The position numbers and the translations under genes were made by a program. The notes below the pieces were generated by a model, which worked only from the letters and a program-made list of their open reading frames with translations, was not told the origin of the DNA and ran no database searches. From CAVONB01 sp963697205 (GTDB taxonomy: Bacteria > Pseudomonadota > Alphaproteobacteria > Rhizobiales > Hyphomicrobiaceae): a stretch of 64,000 bases of DNA. Below are positions 27,733 through 36,402 of this stretch, in pieces (the stretch's first letter is position 1; the number at the start of each line of letters is the position of its first letter). The stretch covers positions 248,001 to 312,000 of the forward strand of contig CAVONB010000015.1 of the NCBI GenBank assembly GCA_963697205.1. Direction: 5' to 3'.

Positions 27733-29960
27733 ATCTGTCACCTGTGGTTGGGATCGGCGGCCCGTCGGGTGGTGTCGACGCCAACGTGACGCGGTCGGTG
27801 ACGCTCAGCGTGGAAGGCATGCATTGCGGCGGCTGCATGCGCAAGATCGAGCGGACGCTGCAGGACATGCCCGGCGTGGCGGTGGCGCGCGCCAACCTTT
27901 CGGCGCGTCGCGTGACGGCCTGGGTGAGCGCTCGAGAGCCGACGACAGAGGCGCTCGTGACGGCGCTCGACGGCGTCGGTTTTCGGGCGGCCGAGTTGAC
28001 CGATGCGGATGGGGATGCAGGTCCTCGACGCGACCGGGATCTGCTGCGGCGCGTCGGCGTCGCCGGGTTTGCGGCGGCCAACGTGATGCTGTTGTCGGTG
28101 TCGGTGTGGGCCGGGCTCGCTTCGGACATGCCACCGGTCGTGCAATCGTTGTTTCACTGGCTGTCGGCGCTGATTGCGTTGCCGGCCATCGCGTATGCGG
28201 CGCAGCCCTTCTTCCGCTCGGCGGTTTCGGCGCTGTCGGCGCGCAGTCTCAACATGGACGTGCCGATTTCGCTGGGTATCCTTCTGGCGACAGGGCTCAG
28301 CCTGTTCCAGACCATGCGCGGCGGTGAACACGTCTATTTCGACGCGGCGATCACGCTGACGTTCTTCCTGCTGATCGGACGCTTGCTGGACGAGAGCATG
28401 CGCGTGCGTGCGCGCGGGGCGGCGGCCAACCTGCTGTCACTCAAGGCGCTGACGGCGACGGTCATCGCGCCGGACGGGACGCAGCATCGTGTGGCCGCGC
28501 GTGGCCTCGAGCCGGGGATGCGCGTTCGTGTCGCCGCGGGTGAGCGTATCCCGGTCGACGGTTGCATCGTGGCCGGCCAGAGTGACGTGGACGAGAGCCT
28601 GATTACCGGCGAGAGCGTGCCGCGCACGGTGGCTGTGGGCGCACCGGTCAATGCGGGAACATTGAACCTGGGCGGCAGCCTTGAGATCGAGGCGACGGCG
28701 GCCGACGACAGCACGTTGTTGGCCGAACTCGCGCGCCTGATGGCGGCGGCGGAGCAAGGGCAGGGCGCGTACGTGCGTCTGGCGGATCGCGCCGCCAAGA
28801 TTTACGCGCCAGCGGTGCATCTGCTCGGTGCGGCGACGCTGGCGGGCTGGCTCGTGGCCGGATACGGGTTCGTCGATGCGCTGACGGCGGCGATCGCAGT
28901 GCTCATCATCACGTGTCCGTGCGCGTTGGCGCTGGCGGTGCCTGCGGTGCAGGTGGCGGCGACGAGCCGGCTGTTTGCGCGCGGCGTGATCGTGAAGTCG
29001 GCTGATGCGCTGGAGCGGCTGGCAGAGGTCGATACCGTCGTCCTCGACAAGACGGGGACGCTGACCCATGGCGAGCCGCAGCTTGTTGCTGGCGGGACGG
29101 TGTCGGATGCGCTTTTGGCGGAAGCGATGGGTCTGGCGGCGGTGAGCCGCCATCCCTATGCGCGCGCCATCGTGCGCGCGGCGGAGGCGCGCGGGCTTGC
29201 CGTGGTGCCGCGGGCGGGCGTGGTGGAGGTGCCGGGTTGCGGGTTGTCGGCGCAGACCGAGGCGGGTGAGCTGAGACTCGGTTCGGGTGACTGGGTCGGT
29301 GCGGGTGCGGCGGCCCAGGCAGACGGCCAGACGAGCGTTTATCTTGGGAGCGGTGGGCGCGTGATCGCGGCGTTCGCGTTCAGCGATACGTTGCGCAGCG
29401 ACGCGCGCGAGGCGGTGAACACATTGATGTCGGCGGGCTATGCCACATCCATGCTTTCGGGCGATCGGCCGGAGATCGTGGTGCGGGTGGCGGAGTCGGT
29501 GGGTATTGCGGATCATCGCGGCAGTGTGCGTCCCGACGCCAAGCTGCAGCGCATCGAGGCGCTGCGGGGAGCGGGTGCGCGCGTGTTGATGATCGGGGAT
29601 GGATTGAACGACGCACCAGCACTTGCCGCCGGTCATGCTTCGATGTCGCCATCGTCGGCGGCCGACATCAGCCAGACGGCTGCGGACGTGGTATTCCAGG
29701 GCGGCGTCCTGGCGCCGGTGGTCGAGACGCTCGCCGTGGCGCGGCGCGCGCGGCGCATGGCGCTGGAGAATTTTGCAATCGCGCTCGGCTACAACGCGGT
29801 TTTCGTTCCGCTGGCGGTCGTCGGACTTGTCACGCCGCTGCTCGCGGCCATCGCCATGTCCGCATCGTCGATCGCGGTGACGGCGAATGCGCTGCGCTTG
29901 CGCTCGCTGCGGCTCGGTCCACCAACCGCGCCGCAGCGCCGACAGGAGGTCTCCCAATGA
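27717..29960 (+). CDS. ccoI: Copper-translocating P1B-type ATPase CcoI (FixI)
   Basis: The 747-residue pump exports Cu(I) for insertion into cbb3 oxidase. It has an N-terminal metal-binding domain with MHCGGC (C37, C40), the transmembrane CPC motif at 400-402, TGES in the actuator domain, and the phosphorylated Asp of DKTGTLT at 444, followed by GDGLNDAPAL. I take the GTG at 27717 as start because GGAGG lies five bases upstream. The gene overlaps ccoH by 16 bases and ccoS by four. Confidence 0.94.
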   Translation: MAQAVNLSPVVGIGGPSGGVDANVTRSVTLSVEGMHCGGCMRKIERTLQDMPGVAVARANLSARRVTAWVSAREPTTEALVTALDGVGFRAAELTDADGDAGPRRDRDLLRRVGVAGFAAANVMLLSVSVWAGLASDMPPVVQSLFHWLSALIALPAIAYAAQPFFRSAVSALSARSLNMDVPISLGILLATGLSLFQTMRGGEHVYFDAAITLTFFLLIGRLLDESMRVRARGAAANLLSLKALTATVIAPDGTQHRVAARGLEPGMRVRVAAGERIPVDGCIVAGQSDVDESLITGESVPRTVAVGAPVNAGTLNLGGSLEIEATAADDSTLLAELARLMAAAEQGQGAYVRLADRAAKIYAPAVHLLGAATLAGWLVAGYGFVDALTAAIAVLIITCPCALALAVPAVQVAATSRLFARGVIVKSADALERLAEVDTVVLDKTGTLTHGEPQLVAGGTVSDALLAEAMGLAAVSRHPYARAIVRAAEARGLAVVPRAGVVEVPGCGLSAQTEAGELRLGSGDWVGAGAAAQADGQTSVYLGSGGRVIAAFAFSDTLRSDAREAVNTLMSAGYATSMLSGDRPEIVVRVAESVGIADHRGSVRPDAKLQRIEALRGAGARVLMIGDGLNDAPALAAGHASMSPSSAADISQTAADVVFQGGVLAPVVETLAVARRARRMALENFAIALGYNAVFVPLAVVGLVTPLLAAIAMSASSIAVTANALRLRSLRLGPPTAPQRRQEVSQ

Positions 29961-30109
29961 CCGCGCTCGTCTGGCTCATTCCGGCTGCCCTGGCACTCGG
30001 CTTCTTTGGCCTTCTGGCGTTCTTGTGGGCGCTGAAGTCTGGCCAATTCGAGGATCTCGACGGCGCCGCGTGGCGGGCGATCGAGGACGATGACGGCCCG
30101 CGCTCCTGA
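29957..30109 (+). CDS. ccoS: Cytochrome oxidase maturation protein CcoS (FixS)
   Basis: This 50-residue protein starts MTALVWLIPAALALGFFGLL, a single helix, followed by WALKSGQFEDLDGAAWRAI, the CcoS signature. The start overlaps the ccoI stop (ATGA) and AGGAGG lies upstream. It is required for haem/copper insertion into CcoN in studied bacteria. It ends the ccoGHIS unit 77 bases before the insertion sequence. Confidence 0.94.
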   Translation: MTALVWLIPAALALGFFGLLAFLWALKSGQFEDLDGAAWRAIEDDDGPRS

Positions 30110-30252
30110 CGCTGGGCGCGCGGTTCCAGCACAACCCTGACCGGGGCGGATGCGGCGGCGTGATCGCAGCCGATCGTCGTTGCGTGTGACCTGAGACCCG
30201 CAAACTCCTCCAGATTTGGGTAGAGTCCGTCGATCCAGGAAGGAGACGGACG

Positions 30253-30519
30253 ATGAGGAAGTCGCGGTTCACCGAGGAGCAGATCATCGCGGTCCTGCGC
30301 GAGCAGGAGGCGGGGCAGCCGACGGCGGATGTGTGCCGCCGGCACGGCATCAGCTCGGCGACGTTCTACAAGTGGAAGGCGAAGTTCGGCGGCATGGACG
30401 TGTCGGACGCCAAGCGCCTGCGCGCACTGGAGGACGAGAACGCGAAGCTGAAGAAGCTGCTCGCCGAGGCGATGCTCGACAATGCGATCCTGAAGGACGT
30501 GACCAGCCGAAAGTGGTGA
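30253..30519 (+). CDS. IS3-family transposase OrfA
   Basis: The 88-residue protein has the helix-turn-helix found in IS3 OrfA (TEEQIIAVLREQEAGQPTAD, then CRRHGISSATFYKWK) and a leucine-zipper-like helix after residue 55. It binds the element ends. GGAAGGAG precedes the ATG. It overlaps orfB by seven bases in the -1 frame. Confidence 0.94.
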   Translation: MRKSRFTEEQIIAVLREQEAGQPTADVCRRHGISSATFYKWKAKFGGMDVSDAKRLRALEDENAKLKKLLAEAMLDNAILKDVTSRKW

Positions 30520-31388
30520 CGCCCGCCGCCCGACGGCAGGCCGTGGCGCACACGTGCCAGGTGCACGCGGTGAGCCAGCGGCGGGCATGCTCCGCACTGA
30601 ATGTCGATCGCTCGACGATCCGTTACCGCCACCGTTGCGCCGGCGACGCCGATGTGCGGCTCCGCATTCGGGAGCTCGCCGCCCATCGGCGCCGCTTCGG
30701 CTACCGGCGTCTGCATTTCCTGTTGGACCAGGAGGGCGTGAAGATGAACCAGAAGAAATTCCGCCGGATCTACCGCGAAGAAGGGCTGAAGGTCAGGAAG
30801 CGGTCGGGGCGCAAGCGGGCGCTCGGCATGCGGGCGCCGATCGCGCTGCCGTCCGGCCCGAACGAGCGCTGGTCGCTCGACTTCGTGTCGGACAGCTTCA
30901 CCGACAGCCGGCGTTTCCGCGTGCTGGCGATCGTCGACGACTTCACGCGCGAGTGTCTCGCACTGGTGGCCGACACCTCACTTTCGGGCCCCCGCGTTGC
31001 GCGTGAGCTGGATGCCGTCATCGCGCGGCGCGGCAAGCCGAAGTCGTGCGTGTCCGACAACGGCACGGAGTACACCAGCATGGCGATCCTGAAATGGAGC
31101 CGGCAGATGCGCATCGACTGGCACTACATCGCGCCCGGAAAGCCCCAACAGAACGCGTTCGTGGAAAGCTTCATCGGCCGCCTGCGCGACGAGTGCCTCA
31201 ACGAGACGGCGTTCTCATCGCTCTCAGAGGCCCGATTGCTGCTGGCCGAGTGGCGTGACGATTACAACCGCGTGCGCCCGCATTCGGCGCTCGCGAACCT
31301 GACGCCGGAGGCTTACCGCACCCGGCATCTCGCCCTTGCGGCAACCGCCATCCAAGGGCAAAACTTCACCCCAGGACTCTCCCTCTGA
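30513..31388 (+). CDS. IS3-family transposase OrfB (DDE integrase core)
   Basis: The roughly 291-residue catalytic part has an HTH_21-like segment (RFGYRRLHFLL) and an rve core with the DDE triad: Asp in WSLDFVSDSF, Asp in CVSDNGTEYTS, and Glu in NAFVESFIGRLRDE. The GTG at 30513 is a possible independent start; a -1 frameshift from orfA would give the fused OrfAB transposase. No internal stop is present. Confidence 0.94.
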   Translation: MVTPAARRQAVAHTCQVHAVSQRRACSALNVDRSTIRYRHRCAGDADVRLRIRELAAHRRRFGYRRLHFLLDQEGVKMNQKKFRRIYREEGLKVRKRSGRKRALGMRAPIALPSGPNERWSLDFVSDSFTDSRRFRVLAIVDDFTRECLALVADTSLSGPRVARELDAVIARRGKPKSCVSDNGTEYTSMAILKWSRQMRIDWHYIAPGKPQQNAFVESFIGRLRDECLNETAFSSLSEARLLLAEWRDDYNRVRPHSALANLTPEAYRTRHLALAATAIQGQNFTPGLSL

Positions 31389-31449
31389 GTGGAGGAGAAT
31401 GGGGTCTCAGGTCACGTGCGCCAAAGCGTGGGCTGTTGGCGCCGGCGGC

Positions 31450-32229
31450 TCAGTTGCCCGTGAGATCCTTGTAGGCGTGCCACGTCGCGTGGCCGATCAG
31501 CGGGAAGGCGACGATCAGGCCGACGAACAAGGTCGCGAAGCCGCAAGCCATCGCGGCGGCGATCAGTGCCGCCCACAGCGCCATCGGCTTGGGATTGGCG
31601 AGACAGGCGCGCACGCTGGTCGTCATCGCGGTGACGGCATCAATCGGCTTATCCATCAGCAACGGAACCGAGACCGAGGAGATGGCGAAGACGATTGCCG
31701 CGAGCACCGCGCCCGTCGCGGTGCCGATGATGAGCAGCGCCAAGCCGCGCGGCGAGAACAGCAGTTGGTAGACGAATTGATCGAAATCGGGGAGCCCACC
31801 CTGGCCCATGAGCAGGATGAAGAGTGCCAGCGCGAGTAACAACCAGATCAGATAGGTGAGCAGAAGTATCACGCCCATGAAGGCGAGCTGTCCACGCAGG
31901 TTGCCGATCGCGGCGAAGGCATCCGACAAGGTGGTCGGCCGACCGGCTGCGATGCGCTGACTCGTCGCGTAGAGGCCGACTGCCATCAACGGGCCAATCA
32001 GCAGGAAGCCGCCGGCGAGCGCCAAAAACAGCGACTGCAAGCCGAATTGCGACAAGCCCCAGACGATGCTCGCGGCGGCGGCGGCGAAGATCAGTCCAAG
32101 CGTCAAGCCGACTGCCGGGGCTTCCCAAAGATCGCGCCAACCGGCGGCCAGCCATTGCCAGGGCTGATCGAAGGGGACAGTGCGGACGGGCAGCTCGCCG
32201 GGCGACGTGTGGTCTGCTGTGACGGTCAT
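31450..32229 (-). CDS. DUF2189 domain-containing membrane protein
   Basis: The 259-residue protein has about six membrane helices and begins with a soluble stretch ending PFDQPWQWLAAGWRDLWEAP, followed by the paired helices typical of DUF2189. The function is unknown. A FixK/FNR-like box lies 76 bases upstream, and the gene was probably close to ccoGHIS before the insertion sequence entered. That suggests a role in low-oxygen respiration, which is inference. Confidence 0.82.
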   Translation of the reverse strand: MTVTADHTSPGELPVRTVPFDQPWQWLAAGWRDLWEAPAVGLTLGLIFAAAAASIVWGLSQFGLQSLFLALAGGFLLIGPLMAVGLYATSQRIAAGRPTTLSDAFAAIGNLRGQLAFMGVILLLTYLIWLLLALALFILLMGQGGLPDFDQFVYQLLFSPRGLALLIIGTATGAVLAAIVFAISSVSVPLLMDKPIDAVTAMTTSVRACLANPKPMALWAALIAAAMACGFATLFVGLIVAFPLIGHATWHAYKDLTGN

Positions 32230-32304
32230 CTTCTCCTCCCCCTTTGTGGCCTCGGCCCGCAGAGCGCTGGCGCGCGAGCGTGCGGCGCGATCGGCAAAAT
32301 AGCG

Positions 32305-32318
32305 TTGATCTCAGTCAA
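32305..32318 (-). promoter_or_regulatory. FixK/FNR-type box upstream of the DUF2189 gene
   Basis: TTGATCTCAGTCAA matches TTGAT-N4-ATCAA at 9 of 10 positions. It is 76 bases upstream of the minus-strand DUF2189 start and 183 bases upstream of the plus-strand VPEID gene, so it could act in either direction; the nearer gene is the likelier target. Confidence 0.75.
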
Positions 32319-32500
32319 AACCGAGCCCCGATTGACGCGTGTGCGCCGTTGCCCGGGGCGATAGGGCGGGTACAGATGCGCGCATTCCGGCGGATTTTCG
32401 AGCGTCTGCAAAGTTAAAGTTAAAGCGTGTCCCAATTTGACGAGGTCCACTTCTGGCCCGACGTTCGGCGTGATGCGGCAAATGTAAGTGGAGAGCAACA

Positions 32501-32674
32501 ATGAGTATCTGGGGAAAGCTTTCCCTGGCCAGCGCCATGTTGGTCGCCAGCGTGGGTCCCTCGTTCGCATTCTGGCAATGTACGGTGCCGGAAATCGACG
32601 GCCCCGCAGGCGTATCCGCACTGGCGCTGCTGGTGACCGCTGGCATGGTCGCCTACAACCGCGCGAAGAGCTGA
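32501..32674 (+). CDS. VPEID-CTERM sorting-domain protein (exosortase E substrate)
   Basis: This 57-residue protein has a Sec signal peptide (about 1-23, MSIWGKLSLASAMLVASVGP then SFA), almost no mature region, then the sorting signal VPEID at residues 29-33, a hydrophobic helix and the basic end NRAKS. That tripartite tail is the known substrate signal of exosortase E. GTGGAGAG precedes the ATG. The exosortase gene starts 44 bases downstream. After cleavage at the motif only a few residues (around FWQCT) would remain outside, which is odd for a surface protein. Confidence 0.88.
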   Translation: MSIWGKLSLASAMLVASVGPSFAFWQCTVPEIDGPAGVSALALLVTAGMVAYNRAKS

Positions 32675-32718
32675 ATGGCAGGCTCCTCGGATGATCCACG
32701 TCAGCCAGGCATGACAAC

Positions 32719-34434
32719 ATGCAAGACCTGATCGCTGCCGCAGATGCGACCGAGGCCCGCACGCTCAGCTCGAGCGCCCAATCGCGAGCGTTTCCTCTTT
32801 TGGCGAGAACCGGCCTGTGGCTCGCCATCGCCATTGCGGAAATGCTCGCGATCTCCTGGCTGTTCGATCTTCAACTCGGCGTGCCGCTCTATCTCAGTCC
32901 ATTCTTCTATATGCGCCAGGCCGTCATCTGGGCGCTCATCTCCGGGGCGGCATTCGTGCTCGTGATCTGGCCGCGGCGGATGGACGTCCTCGCCGCGTGG
33001 CAGGATGAGCAGCGCCGCCATCCCATGGCGGGTCCCATCGCGCTCAACGCGTTGCTGTTTGCGCTGCTGGTCGGAGCGACCGTTCTGGTGATGCACGCGG
33101 CCGGCCAGGCGGCGGGTGTGCCGTGGGGCTGGCTCGGCCTTTATACGGGATTGCTGTTTGCGACCGGCCTTTCGGTTGCGCGTCTGGATGTTCCTTTCGG
33201 CGGGCAGTGGCGCCTGATCCGGCGGTATCTTGGCGAGGTGGTGCTGTCGCTGATGGTCGGTCTGGCGATCGTTCTTTTCAGCATGGTCACGGCGGCGGGT
33301 TGGGATGTGCTGGCGGGAGCGACGCTAAAAGTCGTCCTTGCGATTCTGAGCCTCTACGAAAGCAGCGTATCAGTCGATCTCGTGGAGCGTTCGGTAACCA
33401 TTGGGTTGTTCAAAGCCATCATCACCGCGAACTGCTCGGGAAGCGAGGGCATCGCGCTCGTGTTCGGCTTCGTGTCGATCTACCTCTGGGTGTTTCGCGA
33501 CACGCTGCGCTTCCCGCAGGCGCTGCTGCTCTACCCGATCGGCATTGCCGGTATCTGGTTGCTGAATGCGGTCCGCATCGCGCTTCTGACCAGCCTCGGC
33601 GCGCATGTCTCGCCGCACATGGCGGTGCAGGGCTTTCATTCGCAGGCGGGGTGGATCGCCTACCTCGTCGCCACGTTCGCGCTGATGGTGCTGGCACAGA
33701 AAGTTGCCTATTTCCATCCCAAGCCGGTGGGGACGACGGTGGGGACGACGGTGTGGGCGGCGCCGGCTGGGCGAGGGCCGGATGCGCCGCTGGTCGCGGA
33801 CAAGGCCGACGACCGGGTGATGCTCGCCTATCTCGCGCCCTTCATGGGCCTGATGGTGGGCGCCATCGTGATGGCGGCCACGGTGCCGCACGAGCGCCCG
33901 CTCTATCCGATCAAGGTGGCGGCCGTCCTGTTGGGACTGTGGCTCTTCCGGGACGTGTGGCGCGGGGTACGCTGGTCTGTACCGTGGGAGGGCGTCGCGG
34001 TCGGGTTCGTCGTCGGCGCGCTGTGGATCGTGACCGATCCCGATCCGGCTGCCGGCGCGCCGCTCGCGGCCTGGCTGGAGGCGATCGGGCCGGGGGCGGC
34101 TGCGGCGTGGATCGCGCTCAGGGTATTCGGTTCGAGTGTGACGGTGCCGCTGGCGGAGGAGCTTGCGTTTCGCGGCTTTCTTTATCGCTGGATCGTCAGG
34201 CGCAACTTCGTGGCGGTGTCCTACGCCCACGTCTCCTGGTTGGCGGTGGTGGTCAGTTCGGCGTTGTTCGGTGCGATGCACGATCGCTGGCTCGCAGGTG
34301 CGCTGGCGGGTGTGGCGTTTGCGCTGGTGATGGTGCGCACGAACAGCCTTTCAGGAGCGGTGGTCGCGCACATGGTGGCGAACCTGTTGATCTGCCTGTG
34401 GGCGCTCGTGTTCGCGCAGTGGTCGCTGCTGTAG
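32719..34434 (+). CDS. xrtE: Exosortase E/CPBP protease fusion (VPEID-CTERM system)
   Basis: The 571-residue inner-membrane protein joins two peptidase-type modules. The N-terminal exosortase part (about 30-325) has the catalytic Cys239 in NCSGSEGIALVFGF, Arg286 in LLNAVRIALL and His307 in GFHSQAGW. The C-terminal part (about 350-571) is a CPBP/CAAX-protease-like domain with E480, E481 and R485 (AEELAFRGF) and later His residues. This fusion is the known form of exosortase E. It is expected to process and transfer proteins bearing VPEID tails, one of which is encoded just upstream. Confidence 0.92.
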   Translation: MQDLIAAADATEARTLSSSAQSRAFPLLARTGLWLAIAIAEMLAISWLFDLQLGVPLYLSPFFYMRQAVIWALISGAAFVLVIWPRRMDVLAAWQDEQRRHPMAGPIALNALLFALLVGATVLVMHAAGQAAGVPWGWLGLYTGLLFATGLSVARLDVPFGGQWRLIRRYLGEVVLSLMVGLAIVLFSMVTAAGWDVLAGATLKVVLAILSLYESSVSVDLVERSVTIGLFKAIITANCSGSEGIALVFGFVSIYLWVFRDTLRFPQALLLYPIGIAGIWLLNAVRIALLTSLGAHVSPHMAVQGFHSQAGWIAYLVATFALMVLAQKVAYFHPKPVGTTVGTTVWAAPAGRGPDAPLVADKADDRVMLAYLAPFMGLMVGAIVMAATVPHERPLYPIKVAAVLLGLWLFRDVWRGVRWSVPWEGVAVGFVVGALWIVTDPDPAAGAPLAAWLEAIGPGAAAAWIALRVFGSSVTVPLAEELAFRGFLYRWIVRRNFVAVSYAHVSWLAVVVSSALFGAMHDRWLAGALAGVAFALVMVRTNSLSGAVVAHMVANLLICLWALVFAQWSLL

Positions 34435-34462
34435 GCGCGGTCTGGGACGAGTGCAAACGACG

Positions 34463-34486
34463 AAGGGGCGCCCTTGGGCGCCCCTT
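34463..34486. terminator. Bidirectional terminator hairpin
   Basis: AAGGGGCGCC and GGCGCCCCTT form a perfect 10-bp stem with a 4-base loop between the converging xrtE and outer-membrane protein genes. T-rich tails are weak on both sides. Confidence 0.65.
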
Positions 34487-34518
34487 GCCGTATGTGCTTC
34501 GTTCGCCGCGGCGTGCGC

Positions 34519-35259
34519 TCACTTGAGCGGGATGTGCTCCTCGCGGAAGTTGAATTTATAGGAGAAGCCGACGCGGGCGACCCAGAAGTCGTCTTCCCAT
34601 TTAACTCGTCCGGTGCAAATACCGATGCAGGGGCCACCTGTGTACGTGTAGCTGTGCGTCTCATCACCGAGATCGACATAGAGAGCCTCGGCGCGGAAGG
34701 TCCAGCGATTGTCGCGCATAAACTCGACGCCGCCGCCCAGCGTCCAGCCATATTTGGTCCCACCATTCGACTGGCGGAACGGCACAGCTGAGTCGAAGAG
34801 CTTGTGGTCGATGTCGGCCATGGCGAGGCCACCGGTGACATAGGCCAGCATGTCGTCGCGCAGCAGGATGCCGAGCCGGGCACGCGTCGTGCTGAACCAA
34901 TTCATCTCAGATTTGACTGAGACAGTCGGAGCGTTCGGGGCGAACGTCCCGCTTGTTTCAAGGCCAAGGTAGCCGAAGTCGCTCTCGATGCCGAACACGG
35001 TGCGGTCGCACTGGATATTGTAACCGGAATGGGCGCCGATGGTGAAGCTGCCATCGTCCTTGCTGAGCTTCGGATCAGCGGGATCAGCGCTCGTCATATC
35101 AGTGTTGCCGCTGGCGTAGCCGAGGTTGACACCGACGTAAGAGCCCGAAAAGGCGCCGCCGCTGCAGCGGCCACCTTCGTGAGCGCCGCTGGCGTAGGCG
35201 GCGCTGGAGGCCATGACGAGGGCGAGGCCCGCCGCAACAGCCGATAACCTGGACAGCAT
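34519..35259 (-). CDS. Outer membrane beta-barrel protein (Omp25/porin-like)
   Basis: The 246-residue protein has a Sec signal peptide (MLSRLSAVAAGLALVMASSA, cleavage near AYA-SG), then alternating strands typical of an eight-stranded OmpA/Omp25-like barrel: GSYVGVNLGYASGN, TIGAHSGYNIQCD, YGWTLGGGVEFM and a final strand VARVGFSYKFNF. Two Cys residues in a surface loop (GGPCIGICTG) may form a disulfide. I chose ATG 35259 for the signal peptide. Confidence 0.85.
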   Translation of the reverse strand: MLSRLSAVAAGLALVMASSAAYASGAHEGGRCSGGAFSGSYVGVNLGYASGNTDMTSADPADPKLSKDDGSFTIGAHSGYNIQCDRTVFGIESDFGYLGLETSGTFAPNAPTVSVKSEMNWFSTTRARLGILLRDDMLAYVTGGLAMADIDHKLFDSAVPFRQSNGGTKYGWTLGGGVEFMRDNRWTFRAEALYVDLGDETHSYTYTGGPCIGICTGRVKWEDDFWVARVGFSYKFNFREEHIPLK

Positions 35260-35550
35260 AGCGTCATCTCCGAATGGCAAAGGATAACTCTGCACGAAGG
35301 GGACGCCTGATTTCGCGGGCCGTCTCACGGGAGGCCTCAGCGTGGCGAGCGTCCTGACGCAACGGATTCTTTACGGATAAGCAACGACTGATTCACGAGA
35401 GTTTGTCGAGACTTGTCGGGGCGAAGACGGCCGTGGCCGGGGGAGGTGTTGCCCTCGGGCGACAAGTGGTGTGCTGCTTTTCAGGGGGCAAGGATTGGGG
35501 ATGCCGAATGGCTTCGGCCCGAAGAGCGTGTGCAGGGCAGGGAGGCGCTC
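35260..35550. other. Intergenic region
   Basis: These 291 bases upstream of the outer-membrane gene contain its promoter. No supported gene or repeat is visible. Confidence 0.4.
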
Positions 35551-36402
35551 TCACTCGTACTTGCGTGCGACGATCATTGTGTAGTCGACAGCCCTTTCGC
35601 GGCCGAGCCGTTCCAAGAGCAGGCCGCCGATCTCGGCCTCGCCGATGCGGCGCAGGCCGAACCAGCGGCGGCGGCGGTGGCGTGCGGCGACCTCCTCGAG
35701 CGCTTGTGCGATCTCAGGCTCGGAGCGCGGCCGCATCAGGTGCGCAAGGCTCTCGACGGCGGTGACGCGGCAGCCGTTCTCTTCCAGCAGGCGCGACCAT
35801 GCGTTGGCGGTCGGCATCACTGGGCAGCGCCATAGCTCCTTGAAGCGCGCGAGGTCGCCGGCGAGCGCGTCCGGCACGGTATCGGCAGGCATGTCGTCGA
35901 CGATGATGAAGGTGCCGGAGGGCGCCAGGGCGCTCGACAACGCGCGGATTGTGACGGCGGGATCGGGGCTGTGGATCAGGCTCTCGATGCCGTAGATCAG
36001 CGTATAGCTCGCCTGGCGCGGGTCGTCGTAGGAGCCGTGCGAAATGGTGACGTCGCCGGCGATGCCGCGGGACGCCGCGATCCGGTTGCCTTGCGCGCAT
36101 TGGCGCGGCGAGAGCGTGACGCCGTGCCAGGTGCCACCGTGGCGGGCTTGCAAGGCGAGGGCCGTGCCGCCATAGCCGCAGCCGGCGTCCAGCGCGACGG
36201 GTGGGGGGCTGGCCGGGATGTGCCGGCTGATGAGCGTGTGAATGGTTTGTGGGCTGAAGGTGTCGGTCGCCGGGTCGACGAGCCAGCGGTGGATGGTGTG
36301 GGCTTCGTGGCCCGAAAATCGCCGGAAGCCGCGGTTGAGCCGCGTCCACATGTGCATGTCGTCGTAGTATCGCGACAGGTCGCGGCGATGGGGCTCAGGC
36401 AC
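35551..36402 (-). CDS. Class I SAM-dependent methyltransferase
   Basis: The 283-residue protein has the SAM-binding motif VALDAGCGYGGTALALQ (about 69-85) followed by GVTLSPRQCAQGNRIA, an arrangement seen in small-molecule methyltransferases of the UbiE/cyclopropane-synthase-like group. The N-terminus (RYYDDMHMWTRLNRGFRRF) is like that of sterol and tocopherol-type methyltransferases. The substrate is not clear. It is divergent from the polytopic membrane protein gene. Confidence 0.82.
   Translation of the reverse strand: MPEPHRRDLSRYYDDMHMWTRLNRGFRRFSGHEAHTIHRWLVDPATDTFSPQTIHTLISRHIPASPPPVALDAGCGYGGTALALQARHGGTWHGVTLSPRQCAQGNRIAASRGIAGDVTISHGSYDDPRQASYTLIYGIESLIHSPDPAVTIRALSSALAPSGTFIIVDDMPADTVPDALAGDLARFKELWRCPVMPTANAWSRLLEENGCRVTAVESLAHLMRPRSEPEIAQALEEVAARHRRRRWFGLRRIGEAEIGGLLLERLGRERAVDYTMIVARKYE

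Larger units (their letters stand above)
30187..31414 (+). mobile_element. IS3-family insertion sequence (IS407-group-like), 1228 bp, with 4-bp target duplication
   Basis: The ends are inverted repeats: TGACCTGAGACCC at 30187-30199 matches GGGTCTCAGGTCA at 31402-31414 exactly, and TCCTCCA/TGGAGGA extends the match inward. CGTG occurs immediately outside each end (30183-30186 and 31415-31418), which is the 4-bp duplication expected for the IS407 group. Inside are orfA and orfB, both open. Intact ends, intact genes and a perfect duplication point to a recent, possibly active insertion. It separates ccoS from the DUF2189 gene. Confidence 0.93.

Noticed and set aside
28437..29957. A 506-codon minus-strand frame opposite ccoI
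   Set aside because: It is antisense to a fully conserved copper ATPase, has no recognisable domain and has antisense-like composition.
30253..31388. Insertion-sequence transposase broken by frameshift
   Set aside because: A two-frame orfA/orfB arrangement with short overlap is normal for IS3-family elements.
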